Assembly (NCBI RefSeq): GCF_000336955.1
Contig: NZ_AOLI01000030.1
Coordinates: 1-52,690 of the forward strand
DNA: 52,690 nucleotides
Reading direction: 5' to 3'
Source of the DNA: Haloferax larsenii JCM 13917
GTDB taxonomy: Archaea; Halobacteriota; Halobacteria; Halobacteriales; Haloferacaceae
The position numbers were made by a program, and so were the translations under genes. The notes below the pieces were generated by a model. It was not told the origin of the DNA, ran no database searches, and saw only the letters and a list, made by a program, of their open reading frames with translations. This document shows positions 26,543 through 34,826 of the stretch, one piece after another; within the stretch, counting starts at the first letter, position 1, and every line of letters begins with the position of its first letter.

Positions 26543-27454
26543 TCAGTCGCGGTAGGCGTCGAGGCGCTCGAAGTCGTTGCGGGCGATGGCGTCAGTCAGC
26601 GAGTCGAAGTCGACGTCGTCGGGCATCTCGCCGGGATACTTCCGGCGGAAGTAGCGGACGATGTTCTTCACGTCGCGTGCGAGGAGTTCGCGGGCGTTGT
26701 CGTGGTCGGTGGGAACTGCCTGCGGCCAATCGAAGATGGTGATTCCCTGCTCGCCGACGGCGACGTTGTACTCGGACATGTCGGCGTGGACGTATCCGGC
26801 ATCGTACGCCGACGCCATCTCGTCGAGAATCAACTCCAGCACGCCCGTCACCTGTTCGGACGCGAGCTTCGCCTTCGAGAGTTCGACGCCGTCGAGCTTT
26901 GCCATCACGATGGCGTGGCGGTTGTGGTCCACCGGACGCGGGACCGACACCTGCGGGAAGAGCGTCTCCAGCGCGTCGTACTCCCGCTCGGCCGCCTTGC
27001 GCGCGGTGTAGAGCCACGAGACGTGGTGGTTGTCCGAGGTGTAATCCCGTTCGCGGCGGACCTCGCGGAAGTTGGTGTAGCCCTCGCGGTGGAACTTCAG
27101 GGCGAGGGGTTTGAACGACTGCACCTCCAGCACGTCGCTTTCCTTCCCGACGCCGAGAGGTGCGCCGACGCCTTGGATGGTGTCCCGCTGTGAGAAGGTT
27201 CGCAGCGCGAGCGCGTCGTACCCTTCGACCGTGAGTTTGTACCCCTCGTACTGGATGGTCTTGCGCTCGATGAGTTCGCGGGTCATACAGCGGTCGATGC
27301 GGTAGTCGACCTCCTCTTTCGTCAACCCGGAGTTCTTCGGGAGTTTCTCGCGGTTGACCCACTCGCTGAAGCGCATGCCCTGCTCGACGCCCGAGAGGAG
27401 ATAGAAGTCCTCAGACTCGAGTTCGGCCATCACGCCGGCGACGTTCCGTACCAT
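26543..27454 (-). CDS. rio2: Rio2-type atypical serine protein kinase
   Basis: The 303-residue RIO2 kinase acts in late small-subunit ribosome maturation in eukaryotes and probably in archaea. The N-terminal winged helix (residues ~1-90, SEWVNREKLPKNSGLTKEEV) distinguishes Rio2 from Rio1. The kinase part has GAPLGVGKESDVLEV (nucleotide loop), LALKFHREG (Lys), YVHADMSEYNVAV (catalytic Asp/Asn) and ITIFDWPQAV (metal-binding Asp). ATG 27454 was chosen over an upstream start because the extra residues are not conserved-looking and a TTTTA box lies 27 bp ahead. Confidence 0.92.
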   Translation of the reverse strand: MVRNVAGVMAELESEDFYLLSGVEQGMRFSEWVNREKLPKNSGLTKEEVDYRIDRCMTRELIERKTIQYEGYKLTVEGYDALALRTFSQRDTIQGVGAPLGVGKESDVLEVQSFKPLALKFHREGYTNFREVRRERDYTSDNHHVSWLYTARKAAEREYDALETLFPQVSVPRPVDHNRHAIVMAKLDGVELSKAKLASEQVTGVLELILDEMASAYDAGYVHADMSEYNVAVGEQGITIFDWPQAVPTDHDNARELLARDVKNIVRYFRRKYPGEMPDDVDFDSLTDAIARNDFERLDAYRD

Positions 27455-27669
27455 GTGAGGTGTTCCGCGACCAAGGGGTAAAAGGCCCGCGAGTCGGCAA
27501 ATCGACATCCGATAAACCCCATACGACGATACAGAATCGATGGACGCCGGTCCAACCGCTGCTCAGAGTGCTGGAGAACCAGCTCTCGGAGACCGTCGGC
27601 TGTCACTACTTCGGACGGGAGTGGCGGGATGAAAATCACTATCAGTGGTGCAGCGCACCATCGGTCACG

Positions 27670-28113
27670 ATGAACCAGTACGCCTACGTCGTGAACGTCG
27701 AGGGAGCGGTCGTCCGAGACGGGACGTATCTCCTCATCGAGCGTGCGGCTGAAGAAGAACACGCTGCTGGTATGCTGGCATTCCCGGGTGGCAAAGTCGA
27801 GCAGCCGCCGGGTCACTCCGCGCCAATCGAATCGACCGCTCGTCGCGAAATCGACGAAGAGGTCGGCGTCGAGGTCGGGTCAGTCGAATACGTGCACAGC
27901 CGAACCTTCGAAGCTGTCGGCACACAGTGCATCAACGTCGTCACGCTGTGCGAGTACGAGGGCGGTGAAGCCCACGCCCGTGCACCCGACGAGGTTGCCG
28001 CGGTTCACTGGCTCTCGCCCGAGGAGATTCGTGACCACGACGACGCACCCGAGTACCTCAAAGAAGATGTCGAGCGTATCGAAGCCTACCGAGACGAATC
28101 CACGACACAGTAG
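27670..28113 (+). CDS. Nudix hydrolase-family protein with altered Nudix box
   Basis: The 147-residue single Nudix domain starts MNQYAYVVNVEGAVV. The helix REIDEEVGV retains the metal-binding glutamates. The preceding loop (GGKVEQPPGHSAPIESTAR) is about four residues longer than in the standard pattern, and an alanine replaces the first glutamate of the box. It may hydrolyse a nucleoside diphosphate derivative, but the substrate is unknown. The ATG was chosen at the start of clear homology; the upstream in-frame residues look non-coding. It is divergent from rio2 across 215 bp with no other gene. Confidence 0.8.
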   Translation: MNQYAYVVNVEGAVVRDGTYLLIERAAEEEHAAGMLAFPGGKVEQPPGHSAPIESTARREIDEEVGVEVGSVEYVHSRTFEAVGTQCINVVTLCEYEGGEAHARAPDEVAAVHWLSPEEIRDHDDAPEYLKEDVERIEAYRDESTTQ

Positions 28114-28140
28114 CCAGAGACGTCCTGTTCGAGGGAGACG

Positions 28141-28791
28141 CTACTGTTCGACGTTGACGCGGTGCGGCAATCCTTCGGGTTCGAAGGTTCCAGTCGCGTC
28201 GCACTGCACGGACACGGGAACGACGGTTGCCGGGGTGTCCGTCGGGTACCACGGTCGACCCTCGGCTGCGACGACGAACCGTGCGGTCTGGTCGCCGACG
28301 AAGACGACACTTCCCTCGCCGAAGTCGCTCCACACGTCCACGTCGAGGGCGTCGGTCAGCGCGGCGACGAACGCATCGACATCGCGGGCGACCAGCCCGA
28401 CTTCTGTCACGCGTACGAGGTCCGTCTTCGGGTCGAACTCGCCGGACGACTGCCCGTCGTAGCAGACGTATTCTACGACGTTGCCTTCGGGGTCCTCGAA
28501 GTAGACCGAGTCGGCCTCCATGAACTCGAATCGGATGCTTGCTCCCTCGTCGGTTTCGAGGATGTCGATATCGTGGTCGTCGAGCCACGCCACCACGGAG
28601 TCGATGTCGGCGTCGGCGGTGAAGGCGAAGTGTCCCGGGTCCGTGTCGCCGAGTTCGAACCAGACTGTCGTCTCGCCAGCGGTCACGGAACGCTGTGAGC
28701 CCGGAACCGCTGCGAACCCGAGCGTCTCGGCGTAGAACTCACACAGGGAGATTGGGTCTCTCGCGGCGAAAGCGACGCGGTGGAAGTGCAT
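28141..28791 (-). CDS. two-domain VOC (glyoxalase/extradiol dioxygenase-like) protein
   Basis: The 216-residue protein of the vicinal-oxygen-chelate superfamily begins MHFHRVAFAARDPISLCEFY. Domain 1 (~1-115) includes the typical SVYFEDPEGNVVEY end, where His and Glu ligands normally bind metal. Domain 2 (~120-205) starts LVRVTEVGLVARDVDAF and seems degenerate. Reaction unknown: lyase, dioxygenase and resistance roles all occur in this superfamily. It converges with the Nudix gene and is divergent from the lipoate-ligase-like gene. Confidence 0.82.
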   Translation of the reverse strand: MHFHRVAFAARDPISLCEFYAETLGFAAVPGSQRSVTAGETTVWFELGDTDPGHFAFTADADIDSVVAWLDDHDIDILETDEGASIRFEFMEADSVYFEDPEGNVVEYVCYDGQSSGEFDPKTDLVRVTEVGLVARDVDAFVAALTDALDVDVWSDFGEGSVVFVGDQTARFVVAAEGRPWYPTDTPATVVPVSVQCDATGTFEPEGLPHRVNVEQ

Positions 28792-28931
28792 ACGGGAACG
28801 TCACGGCGGCGTGGTTTAATCGAATCGCTCGGCTGGGGTGGTGAGGTACTGGGTCGGTCGTACTGGTCGGTCATGCTGGCTTCGTAGCCCACGGTCGAAA
28901 TCGCTTTCCCCCAGATGTTCCATGTTCGACT

Positions 28932-29759
28932 ATGAACGACGCGCCGGATGCGATTGCAGACCGAGAGTGGCGATTGATTCGCGAAGACGTCCACTCCGGG
29001 GCGATGCAGATGGCTCTCGACGAAGTTGCGGCGGAGACGGCCGCCGAGGGCGGCCCCCGGACGGTCCGCGTGTACTCGTGGAAGCCGAGTTGTCTCTCGC
29101 TCGGGTACGGACAGGACCCCGAGACGGTCGATTGGGACTACTGCGAACGCGAGGGAATCCACGTGACGCGCCGTCCGACCGGCGGTGGCGGCATCTACCA
29201 CGATAACTACGGTGACGTCGCCTACTCCATCGTCGCGCCGAAAGCCGAGTTACCGGGCGACCTCATGGACTGTTATCACCTGCTGTGCGAGCCGATTCTC
29301 GACGCGATTCGGTCGGTCGGCGTCGACGTGGATTTCGTCGAGGACGACATGCCCGTCATCTGGCATCCGGCCTGCTACCTTCGAGCGCTCCACCCGGCTC
29401 ACGACATGGTCGCTGAGGGACGGAAAGTCGCGGGGAACGCCCAGTACCGCCGCCGCGACGCGGTTATCCAACACGGCTCTCTCACCTACTCGGTCGACGC
29501 CGAGACACATCTCGACGTCCACGAGGGCCACGACGTGACGCCCGAGGAGTTCCGCGAGCGCGTCGTCGGCATCGACGAACTCGCCGACGTCTCTCGCGAG
29601 GCGTTCGTCGAGGAGTTGGAATCGACACTCGCCGACTTCGTCGAGGCCGAAGCGGGGTCGTGGACGGACGACGAACTCGACAAAGCGAGACGGCGAGTCG
29701 AAGAGAAGTACGACACTGACGACTGGGTTCGCCGGAATCCGAAGTCGAAGTCGGCGTGA
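28932..29759 (+). CDS. lipoate-protein ligase A family protein
   Basis: The 275-residue protein of the biotin/lipoate ligase fold attaches, transfers or salvages lipoyl groups on 2-oxoacid dehydrogenase or glycine-cleavage proteins. Family motifs are SWKPSCLSLGYGQDPE, RRPTGGGGIYH and GRKVAGNAQYRRRDAVIQHG, where the lysine is the catalytic one. The C-terminal helical region is short, so it may need a separate LplB-type partner, as in other archaea, or act as an octanoyltransferase. A 26-bp tandem duplication overlaps its stop codon. Confidence 0.87.
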   Translation: MNDAPDAIADREWRLIREDVHSGAMQMALDEVAAETAAEGGPRTVRVYSWKPSCLSLGYGQDPETVDWDYCEREGIHVTRRPTGGGGIYHDNYGDVAYSIVAPKAELPGDLMDCYHLLCEPILDAIRSVGVDVDFVEDDMPVIWHPACYLRALHPAHDMVAEGRKVAGNAQYRRRDAVIQHGSLTYSVDAETHLDVHEGHDVTPEEFRERVVGIDELADVSREAFVEELESTLADFVEAEAGSWTDDELDKARRRVEEKYDTDDWVRRNPKSKSA

Positions 29760-29801
29760 AAATCCGCAACTGAACGTCGGCGTGAGAGTTTCCAACTGAG
29801 C
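29750..29801. repeat. 26-bp imperfect tandem duplication across the lipoate-ligase stop codon
   Basis: Two 26-bp units (29750-29775 and 29776-29801) both start GTCGGCGTGA and agree at 20 of 26 positions. The first contains the TGA stop of the preceding gene. Confidence 0.6.
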
Positions 29802-29840
29802 GCGGGAGCGGTCGAAAACGCCCGCCTCGACCGCCGCGAT

Positions 29841-30365
29841 TCAGAACCCGAACGTCTCTTGGGAGTCTAATTCGAGCGCCTCGACGACGCCTTCGTACAC
29901 TTCCGTCAGCGGCGGGATGTCTCGGGTGGGGTCGAGCCAGTGTTCGCCCAGCCAGCGGTAGCGGACTGTGAGGTCTTCGTCGATGAGAAAACAGGAGCGT
30001 CGGGCGCGCTTGGAGACGCCGAAGGTTCGGTAGACCACGTCGAACGCCGACGCCAGTTCGAGGTCGGTGTCGGCGTACAGCGGGAAGTTCAGGTCGTGTT
30101 CGTCCATGAACCGGCGGTGCATCCCGACACTCGATTTACTCGCGCCGACCACGTGCACGTCGCTTCCCGTCGAGAACCAGTCGAAGTCGCGGATTGCACA
30201 CCACTCTTTCGTGCAGTCCGGACTGAAGTCTGCAGTGTAGAAACACAACAGGACGGGTTTCTCGGCGACGAGGTCTGAAAGACTCCGCGAGACGGTCTCG
30301 CCGCCTGGTTCGACGAGTGTCTGTGTGATATCGTCGGCAGTCGCTCCGACAGAAAGCCCGGTCAT
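29841..30365 (-). CDS. peroxiredoxin, BCP/PrxQ type
   Basis: The 174-residue thiol peroxidase detoxifies peroxides in the cytoplasm. The strand [19 protein letters not shown] contains the peroxidatic cysteine and a resolving cysteine five residues later (C-x4-C), the PrxQ arrangement. Further fold features are [17 protein letters not shown] and [20 protein letters not shown] 30365 was chosen because homology starts there; the longer reading frame runs into the divergent gene. It is divergent from endonuclease IV, so two oxidative-damage genes share a 93-bp promoter region. Confidence 0.87.
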   Translation of the reverse strand: MTGLSVGATADDITQTLVEPGGETVSRSLSDLVAEKPVLLCFYTADFSPDCTKEWCAIRDFDWFSTGSDVHVVGASKSSVGMHRRFMDEHDLNFPLYADTDLELASAFDVVYRTFGVSKRARRSCFLIDEDLTVRYRWLGEHWLDPTRDIPPLTEVYEGVVEALELDSQETFGF

Positions 30366-30458
30366 ACTGGGAGGTGGGGAGTAAGCGCCATATCGATTCC
30401 GGACGCCGAACCGACCAACTCCGAAGTCCCTTTGTTCGGGTACCCCGTGGAGTTCGCC

Positions 30459-31301
30459 ATGCGAGTAGGAGCACACGTCTCTATCGCCGGTGGCGTCGAC
30501 AACGCGGTCGAAAACCAACTCGACGTCGGCGGGAACTGTGGACAGATATTCACCCACTCACCACAGGTCTGGCAGGACCCTAACATCGGCGACGACGAAG
30601 CCGATGCCTTCCGAACCGGAACGGGCGACTCTCTGAAAGGACCGTGGGTCATCCACACCTCCTACCTGGTCAACCTCTGTACGCCGAAAGACGGCCTCCG
30701 CGAGAAGTCCCTCGACTCCATGCAGAAGGAAGTCGACGCGGCGGCCAAACTCGACATCCCCTACGTGAACGTCCACCTCGGTGCCCACACCGGCGCGGGC
30801 GTGGACGGCGGCCTCGACAACGCCGTCTCCGTCCTCGACGAAATCGACGTTCCCGACGGTGTGACGATTCTCATCGAGTCCGACGCCGGGTCCGGAACCA
30901 AACTCGGTGGCGACTTCGCCCACCTCGGGTACGTCCTCGAAGAGTCCAAACAGGACCTCGACATCTGTCTCGACACCGCCCACGCGTTCGCCGCGGGCTA
31001 CGACCTCTCGACGCCCGAAGGCGTCGACGAGACGTTCGAGGAACTCGACGCCGAAGTCGGTCTGGAGCACCTCAAGTGCGTCCACCTGAACGACTCGAAA
31101 CACGAATGCGGGACGAACAAGGACGAACACGCCCACATCGGCGAGGGTCTCATCGGTGAGGAAGGCATGCGCGCGTTCATCAATCACGACGCCATCGTCG
31201 ACAACGAGGTTCCGCTCGTCTTGGAGACGCCGACGGAAGACGGCAAGAGTTTCGCGTGGAACATCGACCGCGTTCGTGAACTCCGCGCCAACGAAAACTA
31301 A
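30459..31301 (+). CDS. nfo: endonuclease IV (AP endonuclease)
   Basis: The 280-residue Nfo cuts DNA 5' of abasic sites in base-excision repair. TIM-barrel metal ligands are visible: GAHVS (His), [10 protein letters not shown] (His), ILIESDAG (Glu), [13 protein letters not shown] (Asp, His), [20 protein letters not shown] (Asp and His residues) and LETPTED (Glu). The start ATG 30459 gives the family start [12 protein letters not shown], with a CTTTGTT box about 26 bp upstream. It is divergent from the peroxiredoxin gene. Confidence 0.95.
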   Translation: MRVGAHVSIAGGVDNAVENQLDVGGNCGQIFTHSPQVWQDPNIGDDEADAFRTGTGDSLKGPWVIHTSYLVNLCTPKDGLREKSLDSMQKEVDAAAKLDIPYVNVHLGAHTGAGVDGGLDNAVSVLDEIDVPDGVTILIESDAGSGTKLGGDFAHLGYVLEESKQDLDICLDTAHAFAAGYDLSTPEGVDETFEELDAEVGLEHLKCVHLNDSKHECGTNKDEHAHIGEGLIGEEGMRAFINHDAIVDNEVPLVLETPTEDGKSFAWNIDRVRELRANEN

Positions 31302-31358
31302 CGACTGCCTGAGTCGTCGGGCAACGATTATCCGACACCCTTCCCAAACGATTTCTGA

Positions 31359-32600
31359 ATGCCCTCCCCGTCGGATACGACCCCCGGCCTGACTCGCCGG
31401 ACCGTCCTCCACTCTGCAGCGACAGTTCCGTTTGCTGCGTCTGTTGTCGGAGTCGCCCGCGCAGAACCATCGGGCGGCCCACGAATCGCGACGCTGAACC
31501 TCGGTCTCGGCGTGAGTCTCACGCCAGTCCTGTTCGCGGAAGACGCGACCCAACGCCGCCGCGTCGTCGGCGACCTGTACGAATCAGTCCACGCGAGTGA
31601 CGTCCCCCGCCGGATGGCCGTGCTCGCAGACGAACTCGCCGCAACCGGCGCAGGCGTCGTCGCCCTGCAAGAGGCCGCGTCGGTCGCCGCCGACGGTATC
31701 GACTCGGTCGACTTCCTCGACGAGTTGACGCAGGCACTCGACGACACCGACGCGGACTACCGCGTCGCGGCCGTCTCCGAGACGACGAGCGTCTCGCTTC
31801 CGGGTCTCGTCGACGGCGACGAGACGACTGTCACACTCCGCGACAGAGACGCGATTCTCGTCCGCGAGGGTGTCGAATCGACCGAGATACCGAACGTGAC
31901 GCTCGACGCTCGCCTCGCCGTGCCACTCGGTGAGGGGGGTGAGACGGTCGAAATCTCCCGTGGGGTCGCCGCCTCGGGCGTGTCTGTCCCGGGCGGCCCG
32001 ACGTTCGCCGTCGGTTCGACACACCTCGAACGGGCGAGTAGCGAGATTCGAACCGCGCAGGCGACCGAACTCGCTGCGTGGGCCGACAAGCGCGACGGCC
32101 GAGTCGTCGTCGCGGGAGACGTCAATGCGACACCGGACGACGAAGCCTACGACACGCTCGCGGCCTCGATCGAACCAGTCACCGGCGACGTTGGTCCGAC
32201 GTGCTGCCGAAGCAGCGACCTGACGAGCGGCGACCTCTCGCGGACGGTCGACCACGTCTTCGTCCGGGGATTCGACGGAACGGACCCCACTCGGTTCGTC
32301 ACCGGCGACGACCTCCGAATCGAAACGCCGGAGGGCGAGCGGTGGCCGTCCGACCACGCGGGCGTCGTGGTGAATCTCGACGCCGTGCCTCTCGAAACTG
32401 CGTCGCCCTCGGCGACCCCGACACCGATTGTGACGACACAGTCGCCGCCCGAACCGACCACGAGCAGTACGCCGACCGAGAACCCGACCAGTCCCCCAAC
32501 CGATGGAACGTCGACGTCAGCAGACGCTGCTGGGTTCGGTATCCTCGCGTCACTCGTCGCACTGGTCGTCGCCGCCGTCCGCGCTCGGAAGCACGACTGA
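31359..32600 (+). CDS. Tat-exported endonuclease/exonuclease/phosphatase (DNase I-like) protein with C-terminal anchor
   Basis: The 413-residue cell-surface protein of the EEP superfamily has a Tat signal LTRRTVLHSAATVPFAAS. Catalytic motifs are IATLNLGLG (Asn), VVALQEA (Glu), VAGDVNATPDDEAY (Asp, Asn), VDHVFVRGF (Asp) and PSDHAGV (Asp-His). A Thr/Pro/Ser-rich stalk (~345-385) leads to AAGFGILASLVALVVAAVRA plus a basic tail. This resembles a PGF-CTERM archaeosortase sorting signal with Ala in place of the Pro, so it may be surface-attached. Extracellular DNase or phosphatase activity is likely; the substrate is inference. Confidence 0.82.
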   Translation: MPSPSDTTPGLTRRTVLHSAATVPFAASVVGVARAEPSGGPRIATLNLGLGVSLTPVLFAEDATQRRRVVGDLYESVHASDVPRRMAVLADELAATGAGVVALQEAASVAADGIDSVDFLDELTQALDDTDADYRVAAVSETTSVSLPGLVDGDETTVTLRDRDAILVREGVESTEIPNVTLDARLAVPLGEGGETVEISRGVAASGVSVPGGPTFAVGSTHLERASSEIRTAQATELAAWADKRDGRVVVAGDVNATPDDEAYDTLAASIEPVTGDVGPTCCRSSDLTSGDLSRTVDHVFVRGFDGTDPTRFVTGDDLRIETPEGERWPSDHAGVVVNLDAVPLETASPSATPTPIVTTQSPPEPTTSSTPTENPTSPPTDGTSTSADAAGFGILASLVALVVAAVRARKHD

Positions 32601-32712
32601 CGCTGGTGCTGACGACTAGCGACTGGCTGCTGACGCTAAGACAGACGACAGACGACTGCGCCGAAGTCGTCGACACCGACTCATTTTTGGCTCACCACGC
32701 CCGAACCCGGGT

Positions 32713-33513
32713 GTGCGACGCTTTTCGGAATCGTATCTCCGGCGGACGCGACAGGGGATGTGGGACGACTCGCGCGCCTCACTCTCTGACCTTGACCTCG
32801 ACGGGCGCGAGCGCATCCTCGACGTTGGCTGTGGAACGGGCGAGTTTACGCGCGTCCTCGCCGAGTCATCTGACGCGCGCGTCGTCGGCGTCGACGCCGA
32901 CACCGACCTGCTTTCGGTCGCTTCCGAGCGTCCGGGAATCGAGGCAGTCGCGGGTGACGCCACGCGACTTCCCTTCGCCGACGACAGTTTCGACCTCGTC
33001 GTCTGTCAGGCACTCCTCGTGAACCTCCCCGACCCGGCCGCAGCGCTGGCGGAGTTCGCTCGCATCTCGACCGACCTCGTGGCGACGGTCGAACCCGACA
33101 ACGCCGCCGTCGGCGTCGATTCCACAGTCGAGGCCGAGGTCCAACTCGAACGCCGCGTCAGGGACGCGTTCCTCGATGGGGTGCAAACTGACGTGGCGCT
33201 CGGCGAGCGCGTGAACGACCTGTTTTCAGACGCCGGGTTGTCGGTCGTCGGCACGCGACGCTACCACCATCGCAAGGTCGTGGAGCCACCGTACGACGAG
33301 TACGACGTTCGGAGTGCGGCGAAGAAGGCGACTGGCGAGGGACTCGACCGCCACGAGGCGGACCTCCGGCGCGGCCTCGGCGACGACGACTCCTACGAGG
33401 CGGTCCGACGCGAGTGGCGACAGATGGGCCGCGACGTCGTCAGACAGATTCGCGACGGCGACTACCGCCGGGCAGAGGTCGTCCCCTTCGACGTGACGAC
33501 GGGTCGCGTCTGA
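32713..33513 (+). CDS. class I SAM-dependent methyltransferase
   Basis: The 266-residue methyltransferase has motif I ILDVGCGTGEFTRVLAES, the acidic VVGVDADTDLL (motif II) and SFDLVVCQALLVNLPDPAAAL (motifs IV/V), typical of UbiE-like small-molecule enzymes. The GTG start at 32713 lies about 27 bp after a T-rich box and encodes MRRFSESYLRRTRQGMW; ATG 32758 is a shorter alternative. The C-terminal ~110 residues are family-specific and give no substrate clue. Confidence 0.85.
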   Translation: MRRFSESYLRRTRQGMWDDSRASLSDLDLDGRERILDVGCGTGEFTRVLAESSDARVVGVDADTDLLSVASERPGIEAVAGDATRLPFADDSFDLVVCQALLVNLPDPAAALAEFARISTDLVATVEPDNAAVGVDSTVEAEVQLERRVRDAFLDGVQTDVALGERVNDLFSDAGLSVVGTRRYHHRKVVEPPYDEYDVRSAAKKATGEGLDRHEADLRRGLGDDDSYEAVRREWRQMGRDVVRQIRDGDYRRAEVVPFDVTTGRV

Positions 33514-33517
33514 GAAC

Positions 33518-33733
33518 TCATCCTAAAAAGAGGTCGACGAAGTTACCGTTCGACCGCCCGCGATACAGTTCCGAGTAGCCGCAGTTCGTACACGAAACGA
33601 CGGTGAACTGGCGGTTCTGGATGTCGAACATCTTCGAGAGTCCGGACCCGGTGGTTGCGATGGAGTCGACCTCAGTTTCTTCGTGGCCGCACTTCGGACA
33701 GCCGTCACGGTCGCTTTCTGGTGGAGGGCTCAT
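33518..33733 (-). CDS. small zinc-ribbon nucleic-acid-binding-type protein (DUF2082-like)
   Basis: The 71-residue protein has a CPKCG...CTNCGY zinc ribbon and the conserved middle TGSGLSKMFDIQNRQFTVVS. Both match a short family found across bacteria and archaea and annotated as a zinc-ribbon nucleic-acid-binding protein. It ends with VDLFLG, as in its relatives. Function is not established. It is divergent from a small membrane protein gene, with which it seems to share one TATA element. Confidence 0.85.
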   Translation of the reverse strand: MSPPPESDRDGCPKCGHEETEVDSIATTGSGLSKMFDIQNRQFTVVSCTNCGYSELYRGRSNGNFVDLFLG

Positions 33734-33752
33734 GGTGATTCGTAGCCGCCGA

Positions 33753-33766
33753 TATGATAAAAATAC
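33753..33766. promoter_or_regulatory. shared TATA element for two divergent small genes
   Basis: The AT run TATGATAAAAATAC is centred at 33760/33761. It lies 27 bp from the start codon of the zinc-ribbon gene (33733, minus) and 27 bp from the start codon of the small membrane protein (33788, plus). No other TATA-like run lies between the genes. Confidence 0.5.
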
Positions 33767-33787
33767 AACTAATCTACGACGTCCGAA

Positions 33788-33985
33788 ATGGTTACCACGC
33801 CCGTCTCCGAAAATGACATCATGTCGTCAGGAGCCGTGTTTTTCTTAGTTCTCTTCGTGAGCATCGGCGGGATGGTGGCCCTCTACCTCGCTATCGAAGG
33901 CGAGACGCGTGACCTTCCGCGGATGGACCGCGACGATGCGGAACGTCAGGCCCAAGCGGAGGGCAAGAAATACAACAGAAAGTAA
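33788..33985 (+). CDS. small single-span membrane protein, unknown function
   Basis: The 65-residue protein has one hydrophobic segment (AVFFLVLFVSIGGMVALYLAI) and a charged tail rich in Asp, Glu, Arg and Lys. The ATG at 33788 is 27 bp from the shared TATA element, so I prefer it over ATG 33821. I do not recognise a family. It is convergent with the gene at 34051. Confidence 0.6.
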   Translation: MVTTPVSENDIMSSGAVFFLVLFVSIGGMVALYLAIEGETRDLPRMDRDDAERQAQAEGKKYNRK

Positions 33986-34050
33986 CGCACGGCCAAACCG
34001 TCCGAACCGTAGGATGTCCTCGGCTCAGTTGGCGGCCAACGATTCGGTTC

Positions 34051-34695
34051 CTAGACCACGTCGCCGCGGACAGTCGCCCCGGTCTGTTCGGCGCGGTACT
34101 CGCGCATCGCTTCGACGGCCGCGTCGGCCTCGTCGGACTCGACGCCGAGCATCTCTAGTGCACCGGTGAGCGTCGGGAACGCGAACTCGCCGTTCCGAAG
34201 TTTCTCCATCGCATTCGGTGAGCGCTGGCCGTCCGCGTAGAGACAGACGCCCCGAGGGTCGAGAATCTGCTCGTACTTCTCGCGGGCCATCGCGCCCTTC
34301 AGTCGCTGTGTGACGTTGTCCTCGAACGAGGCGTTACACACTTCGAGGTGGATTGGTTCGTCGTCCGGAAGCAGGTGCGCAGCGAGGCACTTCTCGGGGG
34401 CGGCGTAGCCGTTCGAATTCGCCCGGAGCAGGTCGGGGTTCTCCCGCGCCCACTCGGCACGGACGCTCTTTCCGACGCCCTTCACGCCGTGGCTGGCTTC
34501 GAATTCAGCGGCCGCATCGCCGTCGCCGCGGAGCAGGATGTCTTTCGTCACGTACACGTCGAGTCGGTCGAGCGGGTCGAGACCGAGCGCGACGTCGCCG
34601 TAGACCCACACCTCGCGAACGGGGACGGGGAGCGTTTCGGATTCGACCGCATCGACGATTGCTTCGACGCGGTCGAGGGCAGCGTCTCTGTCCAT
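34051..34695 (-). CDS. conserved haloarchaeal protein, possible nucleotidyltransferase relic
   Basis: The 214-residue cytoplasmic protein contains VREVWVYGDVALGLDPLDRLDVYVTKDI in its N-terminal third. This resembles the beta-sheet and acidic loop of minimal nucleotidyltransferases but lacks the clear GS and DxD residues, so activity is doubtful. The rest (DNVTQRLKGAMAREKYEQIL, GEFAFPTLTGALEMLGV) is not recognised. It is divergent from ncsA across 131 bp. Function unknown. Confidence 0.7.
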   Translation of the reverse strand: MDRDAALDRVEAIVDAVESETLPVPVREVWVYGDVALGLDPLDRLDVYVTKDILLRGDGDAAAEFEASHGVKGVGKSVRAEWARENPDLLRANSNGYAAPEKCLAAHLLPDDEPIHLEVCNASFEDNVTQRLKGAMAREKYEQILDPRGVCLYADGQRSPNAMEKLRNGEFAFPTLTGALEMLGVESDEADAAVEAMREYRAEQTGATVRGDVV

Positions 34696-34826
34696 CGCGT
34701 GACGGTGGGAGTTCGAGGGGGAAACCGGTTTCGCGTCGGGTACGCTGTCATCTCACACAGGGGCGACAGACTGCCAGCCACTCCGAGGCGAAACCCGTAT
34801 CCCTACTGCCGAGCAAGCGACCGGCA

